This document shows, piece by piece, positions 1-8,087 of a DNA stretch of 8,633 nucleotides (position 1 is the stretch's first letter; each line of letters starts with the position of its first letter). A program made the translations under genes and the position numbers. This DNA comes from Lentisphaerota bacterium (lineage in GTDB: Bacteria; Verrucomicrobiota; Kiritimatiellia; JAAZAB01). The notes beneath the pieces were generated by a model. That model searched no databases, was not told the origin of the DNA, and worked only from the letters and a program-made list of their open reading frames with translations. Where the stretch lies: the NCBI GenBank assembly GCA_016199105.1, contig JACQHI010000021.1, positions 1 through 8,633 of the forward strand. The letters are read 5' to 3'.

Positions 1-8
1 GGCCGCCC

Positions 9-1733
<1,725 letters not shown>

Positions 1734-1750
1734 GAAAGGAAAGGGAATCC

Positions 1751-2956
<1,206 letters not shown>

Positions 2957-2972
2957 ACCGATCATTATTTCT

Positions 2973-2999
2973 TAAGCCTCCGATCCGGACAACCGATAA
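2973..2999 (+). promoter_or_regulatory. Sigma-28 (FliA)-type promoter of the 66-residue protein gene
   Basis: The -35 element TAAG (2973-2976) is followed by exactly 15 bases and then ACCGATAA (2992-2999). The -10 matches the FliA consensus GCCGATAA at seven of eight positions, and the consensus -35 core is TAAA at the same spacing. The octamer CTTAAGCC at 2971-2978 recurs at the second such site in this window. Transcription would start near 3006, giving a leader of about 50 bases before ATG 3055. No convincing sigma-70 pair is seen here. Call based on consensus knowledge, with no expression data. Confidence 0.65.
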
Positions 3000-3054
3000 T
3001 ACGATTAACCGCGGTGTTTATCGTCGTCGGTTCACTCGAACAACGGAGGACAAC

Positions 3055-3255
3055 ATGACGATCTCAGGTGTTGGCGCCGGATCCGCCTTTCAACCGGACT
3101 TGGTCAATCAGGCCATGATCGACGCGGTTGACGGGACCATCGGCGCCGCGAAAAAAATATTGGGGTTCGGAGCGAAAACCGAAGCGACCGCAGCGCAGGC
3201 GCAGGCCCAGACGGCCAATCGGGCTTTGGGACAACTGATCGACACGGTTGCCTGA
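3055..3255 (+). CDS. Small Cys-free Ala/Gln-rich protein, putative late flagellar-regulon gene
   Basis: A 66-residue protein I cannot assign to a family. ATG 3055 is chosen because GGAGGA (3045-3050) sits four bases upstream; the frame is open further upstream but without such a site. The product has no Cys, Trp or Tyr and only two Phe (F12, F38). It has a Gly/Ser-rich N-terminus, a middle segment that could form an amphipathic helix (about 16-36) and an Ala/Gln-rich helical segment (about 43-63). There is no signal peptide or membrane segment. The composition is like that of flagellar-export substrates or rod-like proteins. Size and layout also faintly recall the small YjfB-type putative motility proteins, but I see no convincing alignment. 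The sigma-28-type promoter just upstream is the best clue to its role. Transcription probably ends at a hairpin overlapping the stop codon. Confidence 0.75.
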   Translation: MTISGVGAGSAFQPDLVNQAMIDAVDGTIGAAKKILGFGAKTEATAAQAQAQTANRALGQLIDTVA

Positions 3256-3271
3256 ACAAGCGTCGTTTTTT
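3240..3271 (+). terminator. Candidate intrinsic terminator of the 66-residue protein gene
   Basis: An imperfect stem pairs CGACAC (3240-3245) with GCGTCG (3260-3265), with one A-C mismatch. An inner TTG/CAA pairing may extend it. Six T residues follow directly (3266-3271). It overlaps the stop codon of the small gene. The stem is short, so the call is tentative. Confidence 0.4.
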
Positions 3272-3348
3272 GCCACACAAAGGGGCGGCCCCCTCATCTG
3301 TCATCGTGACCCCACATTGGGGGGAACGAGGGCAGCCCGGAATGGCAC

Positions 3349-3375
3349 CAAGAAAAGCCGCGGCTCGCCGCAGGC
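3349..3375 (-). terminator. Candidate terminator of the minus-strand URO-D operon
   Basis: Read on the minus strand, CTGCGG (plus 3368-3373), a four-base loop CGAG, and CCGCGG (plus 3358-3363) form a six-pair stem with one G-T wobble, followed by CTTTTCTT. It lies about 100 bases past the stop of the small membrane protein gene. The rest of 3256-3472 holds only short GC-rich dyads, such as CCCCA-cat-TGGGG at 3312-3324, and no gene I can support. Confidence 0.33.
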
Positions 3376-3472
3376 TCGCCCTCCATAATTTCCTTCCAGT
3401 CCTGAGATACCGATCCGCCGCTGTTACTTTGTTACTCAAGCCCGGCCACACTTATTAAACAGAGGGCGATCA

Positions 3473-3910
3473 TCACTTTTTACGATTCTCGGACGGCTCT
3501 TTTCGTTCTACCCTTGATGCTTCAATTTCATCAAGTATCGTATGTGTTACCGCCCCCTCTTTTGATTCTCTTGAAGATATTTTATACTTATTTCGATTTG
3601 TCGATATCGTCACCAGTAAGTCATATGCATTCTTTCTATCGCTTTTTACAGGTGCATTCTGATATATCCAATATAATACATCCACCTGACTATTCGCCTT
3701 AATTCTAAGATTATTCATAACCTCGTCCGACTTGTGATCGCCAAGATCATCGATCGCCTGCAACGAATACCATGTGTCCTGTACATAGGAAGTACACACA
3801 GGGCTGCTATAATATCGTGCATACCAATTCAATCCTCCAATAACGAAACCAATAGTCATCGCGGCCAACACAACAGATACGACAATAACGATTATTCGTT
3901 TATACTTCAT
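3473..3910 (-). CDS. Small membrane-anchored protein of unknown function
   Basis: A 145-residue protein I do not recognise. It begins with a Lys/Arg-flanked hydrophobic segment (about residues 6-27), read as an uncleaved anchor. Residues about 30-120 form a likely helical extracytoplasmic domain with one cysteine (C39), and the tail is charged and rich in Lys, Glu and Arg. This layout recalls widespread small anchored proteins with a helical domain, but I cannot name a family. Its ribosome site AAAGGA overlaps the TAA stop of the upstream URO-D gene (gap 11 bases), so the two are probably translationally coupled. Base composition is odd: about 40% GC by count over 3481-3900, against roughly 53% in a sampled line of the URO-D gene and about 70% in the aldo/keto reductase gene, which hints at a foreign or fast-evolving gene. 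Confidence 0.72.
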   Translation of the reverse strand: MKYKRIIVIVVSVVLAAMTIGFVIGGLNWYARYYSSPVCTSYVQDTWYSLQAIDDLGDHKSDEVMNNLRIKANSQVDVLYWIYQNAPVKSDRKNAYDLLVTISTNRNKYKISSRESKEGAVTHTILDEIEASRVERKEPSENRKK

Positions 3911-3921
3911 TGTCTGGTCCT

Positions 3922-5001
3922 TTATCCCCTTCCATACTGCCGATACAGTTCGCGGACGCGGCTCACATAATACTGGAAGTCCTCCCAGCCGACCTCCGGC
4001 GGGACGTGGTGGTCCAGGGACGGCAGGTAACCGCCGCGCCTGAACAGGACCGGTAATTTGGACTCCAGCTCGCGATCAATGGCCGCCCTGCCCTTCGCGA
4101 TTTCCCGTTTATCGAGACCGCCGGCGATGAGGAAATGCGGATATTCTTCCGCCACCCGGCGGATATCCATGCCCGCCGCCACCTCGAAGGGCAGCATACC
4201 GTCAATACCCGCCTCGATAAACAAGGGGATCAGTTGCGAGACATCCCCATCCGAGTCCAGGATGAATTTCATGTCGCCGAATCCCCTGAAAAACGACGTC
4301 AATTCACGGTAATAGGGCAGAATGAATTCCCGGACCAGCGCCGGAGAAATCAGGGGCCCGTTTTTGTAGGACATGTCTTCCCACACGAAAACAAAATCGA
4401 ACGCCACATCCTTCAAAATGCGGGAATACAGCTCCCGGATAAAATGCAGGTGATGCCGGCTGATGGCATGAATCAGCTCCGGCTGGTCGTAATAGGCCAA
4501 CAGCAGGTTTTCCACGCCCATCAGGTCCCGATGCCAGCCGAAGAAACTGATCTCGATCTCGCCCATGACCAGGATGCTGTTCCTCTGTTTCAAGCGCCGG
4601 GTTTCCTCGCTCCAATTGGCAGGGAAACGCCGCGGATCCCGGGGATCCAAGCGTTCCATCAATTGCTCGAAATCCCGGAGATTCTCCACCGGGTGTTTCA
4701 GGTAGCGCGGCAGGGCTGTGGACTCCCGTGATACTTCCTTGGTGATCCCCCAGGTATCCCGGATAACCCGGGTTTCGGCGTTTTCGGACAGCACTTTTTC
4801 TTCAAAGAGCGGGCAGAAACGAACCTGTACGGGAACGCGATGATAATGGGTAAGCCCGGTTTCTTCCCAGGGACGATCGCCCCGAAGCCCCTCCCTTTGC
4901 CAGCGTTCAATCGTTTCCGGCCAGTAACCCCACTCGAACTGGCAAAGTTGGTCCGGCTTTTCGAAATGCAGCATGGCCCGGAGCGACTCGTTAAAATTCA
5001 T
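3922..5001 (-). CDS. Uroporphyrinogen decarboxylase (URO-D) family protein, possible corrinoid methyltransferase relative
   Basis: A 359-residue protein of the URO-D superfamily, in the branch abundant in anaerobic PVC bacteria rather than true HemE. Family signatures are W207-E-D-M-S-Y-K-N-G-P-L-I-S-P220 followed by R-E-F-I-L-P-Y-Y-R-E-L, D249-S-D-G-D-V, P271-F-E-V-A-A-G-M-D279, I292-A-G-G-L-D-K-R and the C-terminal G-G-Y-L-P-S-L-D-H-H-V-P-P-E-V (323-337). The family includes Zn-dependent methyltransferases (MtaA type) with a His-x-Cys ligand pair. Here the matching position reads D249-x-D251, so that metal site is not conserved, and the substrate cannot be told. ATG 5001 has GAGGT about eight bases upstream. 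It is the first gene of a minus-strand pair with the small membrane protein and diverges from the SprA-related gene across about 100 bases. No corrinoid protein gene is present in the window. Confidence 0.88.
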   Translation of the reverse strand: MNFNESLRAMLHFEKPDQLCQFEWGYWPETIERWQREGLRGDRPWEETGLTHYHRVPVQVRFCPLFEEKVLSENAETRVIRDTWGITKEVSRESTALPRYLKHPVENLRDFEQLMERLDPRDPRRFPANWSEETRRLKQRNSILVMGEIEISFFGWHRDLMGVENLLLAYYDQPELIHAISRHHLHFIRELYSRILKDVAFDFVFVWEDMSYKNGPLISPALVREFILPYYRELTSFFRGFGDMKFILDSDGDVSQLIPLFIEAGIDGMLPFEVAAGMDIRRVAEEYPHFLIAGGLDKREIAKGRAAIDRELESKLPVLFRRGGYLPSLDHHVPPEVGWEDFQYYVSRVRELYRQYGRG

Positions 5002-5058
5002 CAGACTGACCTCATTCGCGTATTACAACAAACTACCAATGAATGGGATACGAATACT

Positions 5059-5085
5059 TAAGCCCTGGCTTATATATGCCGATAA
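5059..5085 (+). promoter_or_regulatory. Sigma-28 (FliA)-type promoter of the SprA-related gene
   Basis: TAAG (5059-5062), exactly 15 bases, then GCCGATAA (5078-5085), a perfect match to the FliA -10 consensus. The octamer CTTAAGCC at 5057-5064 matches the other such promoter (2971-2978), with the same 22-base offset to CCGATAA. The expected start of transcription is near 5092, which gives a very short leader. The -35 also lies in an inverted repeat TAAGCC-CT-GGCTTA (5059-5072), and a third TAAGCC occurs at 5083-5088. Confidence 0.72.
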
Positions 5086-5090
5086 GCCTA

Positions 5091-5121
5091 GGAGATACTT
5101 CAACATGTGGATTTTTTTATG
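5091..5121 (+). promoter_or_regulatory. Translation start region of the SprA-related gene, ambiguous start
   Basis: GGAG at 5091-5094 is 10 bases from ATG 5105, which is in another frame and opens only a shadow reading frame. It is 12 bases from the in-frame GTG 5107 and 24 from the in-frame ATG 5119. ATG 5119 has a weak GGA (5109-5111) seven bases upstream. If transcription starts near 5092, GGAG would sit at the extreme RNA end and be poorly usable, favouring ATG 5119. A run of seven T residues (5112-5118) lies between the candidates. Confidence 0.4.
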
Positions 5122-5772
5122 TCGGACATTCAACCATTACATGATGGCACACAGGATGCGATTGGCCAGAGATGGCTCCAGCAATATCAGGAGCAACTCA
5201 ACCGCCAGATCCAAACGGACATTCCGCCCCCCATCCCGGCATCGTCCAAATCGGAGACGAAAAGCAAAACCGGGGAAAATTATCCCTGGTCTTCCGAAAA
5301 GAATCAAGCGCTTGTCGATCAATTTTTAGCCGGGAAAACCGTTTTTCCGACCTATTCCAAGAGACAGATTCTCCAAGCGCCAACAAGCCGAAAAAAACCA
5401 TCATCCGATTCAACGGAAGAGGAAGCGATCCAACGAGAACTCATCCGTCAACTGCAGCAACGGGATAACGAAGTCCGCCTGCATGAAATGATCCATAAAT
5501 CCATCCTGGGCCCCTATGGCGGCGCGGTGCAATATGAGTATGAAACAGGTCCGGACGGCAAAGTCTATGCGGTGGGCGGTTCCATCGATGTTGACCTCAG
5601 CGAAGCGGCCACCCCTGAAGCCACCCAGGCAAAGGCCTTAACGGTTCGTGCCGCTTCTCTCGCCGTGGGCAATCCATCCCCCGCGGATATCGCAACCGCA
5701 TCCAAGGCGTCCCTGATCGTGGCGGATACGGTCGCCGATATGCCCCGCAAAATCATCGCCGTTCAGGCCTAG
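5119..5772 (+). CDS. SprA-related family putative metalloprotease
   Basis: A 217-residue protein (221 from GTG 5107) of the SprA-related family, annotated elsewhere as putative metalloprotease of the CJM1_0395 type. Counting from GTG 5107, residues about 1-100 are polar, Gln/Pro/Lys-rich and probably disordered. A short charged helix (103-122) leads into the conserved core: E122-V-R-L-H126-E127-M-I-H130, matching the HExxH zinc motif; Y143-E-Y-E-T-G-P-D-G-K-V-Y-A-V-G-G; then D-V-D-L-S, P-E-A-T and an Ala-rich helical end. There is no signal peptide, no membrane segment and no cysteine. Substrate and protease activity are unproven for the family as far as I know. A perfect sigma-28 -10 element lies directly upstream, so it is probably expressed with late flagellar genes. 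That fits my recollection (unchecked) that the Campylobacter homologue is a FliA-dependent flagellar co-expressed gene. GC is moderate, about 47% in the 5' part and higher towards the 3' end. Confidence 0.85.
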   Translation: MSDIQPLHDGTQDAIGQRWLQQYQEQLNRQIQTDIPPPIPASSKSETKSKTGENYPWSSEKNQALVDQFLAGKTVFPTYSKRQILQAPTSRKKPSSDSTEEEAIQRELIRQLQQRDNEVRLHEMIHKSILGPYGGAVQYEYETGPDGKVYAVGGSIDVDLSEAATPEATQAKALTVRAASLAVGNPSPADIATASKASLIVADTVADMPRKIIAVQA

Positions 5773-5803
5773 CACCCTGTCGGGTTTAGACCCTGCCGGC
5801 AAT

Positions 5804-5809
5804 TATAAT
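5804..5809 (+). promoter_or_regulatory. Possible sigma-70 -10 element upstream of the Gfo/Idh/MocA gene
   Basis: A perfect TATAAT lies in an AT-rich patch within the 129-base gap between the SprA-related gene and the dehydrogenase gene, about 93 bases before ATG 5902. I see no acceptable -35 hexamer at 16-18 bases, so this is weak. The same patch contains a GCAAT/ATTGC inverted repeat (5799-5815). No convincing terminator for the upstream gene is seen in 5773-5901. Confidence 0.25.
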
Positions 5810-5901
5810 TATTGCTCCCGCTGCGCTTGAAACACACCGTGACACCTGTTAGCGTCCTTCCAAGCGGAATTCGCAAACAGCAATACGAAAAGAGATCATA
5901 C

Positions 5902-6966
5902 ATGGCAACCCACAAGAATAGGGTTCGTATCGGTTTCGTGGGGGTCGGCGGGATGGGCCAGGCAGCCCACCTGCGACATTACGTACAGGTGCCGGAGTGC
6001 GAGGTGGTGGCCCTGGCCGAGATCAAGAAGGATCTGGCGAAGCATGTGGCGGCCCGCTGGGGTGTGCCAAAGGTTTATGCCTCGCACGAAGCCATGCTGG
6101 CAAAAGAGAAACTGGACGGCCTCGTGGCCTCCCAGCCTTTCACGCGCCACGGCGTCCTGGTGCCCGAACTGCTCAAGGCCCGCATTCCGGTCTTCACCGA
6201 AAAACCGATCGCCGGCTCGGTCGAGATGGGCGAAAAGATCGTCAGGGCCGTCAAGGATTCGAAGACATGGATGATGATCGGGTACCACAAGCGGTCGGAC
6301 CCGGCCACGATGACGGCCAAGGCGGAAATTGAGCGCCTGAAACAGACGGGCGAACTCGGCAAGATGACCTACATCCGCATCCTCATGCCCGCGGGCGACT
6401 GGACGGCCAACGGTTTCAACCAGAACGTAGGCGGCAACGATCCCAACCCGCAACTGGCCTGGGATCCGCCGGCTCCGGATATGGACAAGGACACCCACGA
6501 CGCCTACATCGGATTCGTCAACTACTACATTCACCAGGTCAACCTGATGCGCCACCTTCTGGGAGAGACGTGGAGGATCAACTATGCGTCCAAATCAGGC
6601 GTCCTGCTGGCGGGTGAAAGCCCGAGCGGCGTCACCTGCTCCATCGAGATGACACCCTACAGCACGACCCTGGATTGGCAGGAGCATGCGTTGGTCTGCT
6701 TCCAGAAGGGATGGCTCAACATCGAGCTGCCGGCTCCGCTCACGATCAACCGCGCGGGACGCCTGGAAATTTTCCGCGATCCGGGCAAAGGGGCCACGCC
6801 GAAAACCGAAATCCCCCAGATGCCATGGACGGGCGCCATGCTGCAGCAGGCACGTCACTTCGTCGCGGCCATCCAGGGCAAAATGCCCACGCTTTGCACG
6901 GCGACGGAAGCGTTGGATGACCTCAAACTCGCCCGCGAGTATATCCGTATCTGGAAAGGAAAATAG
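5902..6966 (+). CDS. Gfo/Idh/MocA family NAD(P)-dependent oxidoreductase
   Basis: A 354-residue cytoplasmic dehydrogenase, the usual family length, likely acting on a sugar, sugar acid or inositol-type substrate; the substrate cannot be read from sequence. The N-terminal Rossmann fold shows G14-x-G16-G17-M-G19. An acidic E40 at the end of the second strand suggests NAD(H) preference (inference). The family Glu-Lys-Pro motif is E100-K101-P102, followed by G127-Y-H-K-R. In the C-terminal domain H211 (Y-Y-I-H-Q-V-N) matches the usual catalytic His, while the Asp normally four residues before it is N207, a departure from the common D-x-x-x-H pattern. There is no Tat or Sec leader, unlike many PVC relatives. 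ATG 5902 is chosen because AGAGA lies seven bases upstream and the Rossmann motif then sits at the expected distance; the frame is open upstream to 5812 without family residues. It is 11 bases from the next gene, so the two form an operon. Confidence 0.93.
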   Translation: MATHKNRVRIGFVGVGGMGQAAHLRHYVQVPECEVVALAEIKKDLAKHVAARWGVPKVYASHEAMLAKEKLDGLVASQPFTRHGVLVPELLKARIPVFTEKPIAGSVEMGEKIVRAVKDSKTWMMIGYHKRSDPATMTAKAEIERLKQTGELGKMTYIRILMPAGDWTANGFNQNVGGNDPNPQLAWDPPAPDMDKDTHDAYIGFVNYYIHQVNLMRHLLGETWRINYASKSGVLLAGESPSGVTCSIEMTPYSTTLDWQEHALVCFQKGWLNIELPAPLTINRAGRLEIFRDPGKGATPKTEIPQMPWTGAMLQQARHFVAAIQGKMPTLCTATEALDDLKLAREYIRIWKGK

Positions 6967-6977
6967 GGGAAACAGAT

Positions 6978-8072
6978 ATGCCAATCCAATGGACAAAGAA
7001 ATGGATATCGGATGAAACGTACGAGTCGGCCGGCGTGTTCGACGTCAACAACGACGGTATTCCCGACATCGTATCGGGCGCCTGGTGGTACCAAGGGCCT
7101 GACTTCAAAAAGAAGCATCGCATAGGCGACGTGAAGTCCGTCGGCGAATACCATGACGACTTCTCGACGATCGCCTTGGATGTGAACGGCGACGGCTGGA
7201 CGGATTTCGTGACCGGCGGCTGGTGGGGCCATACGCTCCGTTGGCGCGAGAACCCGGCCGGCGACCCCGGCAAGCAGTGGCCGGAGCACATCATTGGCGA
7301 AACGGGCAACATCGAGACAACCCGCGCCTGGGACGTGGATGGAGACGGAGCCGTCGAGCTCATACCCAACACACCCTGCGCCCAGGATGTCAAGGTGTTC
7401 AAACTGATACGGGGCAAGAACGGAAAGGGCACGGGCAAGTTCGAAGAGCACGTCATCTATCGGTTCCCGAAGGGCAGGACCCAGGGCCACGGTCTCGGTT
7501 GTGGCGACATTGCCGGCAACGGCCGGATGGATATCGCGCTCTGCGGAGGCTGGCTGGAAGCCCCGAAGGACCCGTTCAAGGGCCAATGGAAGCTGCACGA
7601 GGACTTCGATCTGGGCAGCGGCAGCGTGCCGATGCTGATTGTGGACCTGAACCTGGGGCGCAACGCGCTCATCGTGGGCCAAGCCCACCGTTACGGGCTG
7701 GACTGGTGGGAGCAGAAGATCCGGAACGGAAAGCGGACATGGCTCAAGCACCCCATTGACCCGTATAATGCGCAATATCACGACTTGATATGGGCGGACA
7801 TTGACGGCGACGGAGGGAACGAACTCGTCACGGGCAAGCGCCACCGCGCGCACTGCGGCAATGAGGCTGGAGAGTGGGACGATTACGGCATCTACTACTT
7901 CAAGTGGAACGGCGAATCGTTCTCAAAACAGGTGGTCTGCTACGGCCCCATCGGCGAAACGACCGGCGTCGGCATCCACTTCGCGCTGGCCGATCTGCGG
8001 GGTACGGGCCGGCTGGACATCGTGGCGCCCGGTAAAGACGGGCTCACCGTGTTTTTCAATGAAGGGAGTTGA
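6978..8072 (+). CDS. FG-GAP/VCBS repeat beta-propeller protein (cytoplasmic, seven repeats)
   Basis: A 364-residue protein made almost wholly of FG-GAP/VCBS-type blades. Calcium-loop-like motifs begin at D22 (D-V-N-N-D-G-I-P-D), D68 (D-V-N-G-D-G-W-T-D), D119 (D-V-D-G-D-G), D177 (D-I-A-G-N-G-R-M-D), D223 (decayed, D-L-N-L-G-R-N-A), D274 (D-I-D-G-D-G) and D339 (D-L-R-G-T-G-R-L-D). Seven repeats predict a seven-bladed propeller. Conserved G-x-W-W-Y/W-W-G and N-I-E-T-T-R-A-W-D features recall a PVC-group family of unknown function. There is no signal peptide, so it is probably cytoplasmic, which is unusual for calcium-loop repeats. GGGGA at 6966-6970, overlapping the last base of the preceding stop, is a well-spaced ribosome site for ATG 6978, indicating co-translation with the dehydrogenase. 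A shared sugar-related role is inference; binding or lyase-like activity are both possible. Confidence 0.88.
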   Translation: MPIQWTKKWISDETYESAGVFDVNNDGIPDIVSGAWWYQGPDFKKKHRIGDVKSVGEYHDDFSTIALDVNGDGWTDFVTGGWWGHTLRWRENPAGDPGKQWPEHIIGETGNIETTRAWDVDGDGAVELIPNTPCAQDVKVFKLIRGKNGKGTGKFEEHVIYRFPKGRTQGHGLGCGDIAGNGRMDIALCGGWLEAPKDPFKGQWKLHEDFDLGSGSVPMLIVDLNLGRNALIVGQAHRYGLDWWEQKIRNGKRTWLKHPIDPYNAQYHDLIWADIDGDGGNELVTGKRHRAHCGNEAGEWDDYGIYYFKWNGESFSKQVVCYGPIGETTGVGIHFALADLRGTGRLDIVAPGKDGLTVFFNEGS

Positions 8073-8087
8073 CGCCTTTATATCTTC

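Noticed and set aside
2994..3023. CGATAA / TTATCG inverted repeat around the first sigma-28 site and an ACCGCGGT palindrome at 3008-3015
   Set aside because: The two dyads have different centres and the left arm is the -10 element itself; no clear operator or hairpin follows.
3270..3458. 62-codon plus frame in the 3256-3472 gap
   Set aside because: No ribosome site, low-complexity Arg/Ala/Pro product, and it spans the terminator candidates.
4633..4651. Near-palindrome GGATCCCGGGGATCC
   Set aside because: It encodes the repeated Asp-Pro-Arg of the URO-D protein and is explained by coding.
5896..6555. 219-codon minus-strand open frame opposite the Gfo/Idh/MocA gene
   Set aside because: Shadow frame; the opposite strand has a clear Rossmann protein.
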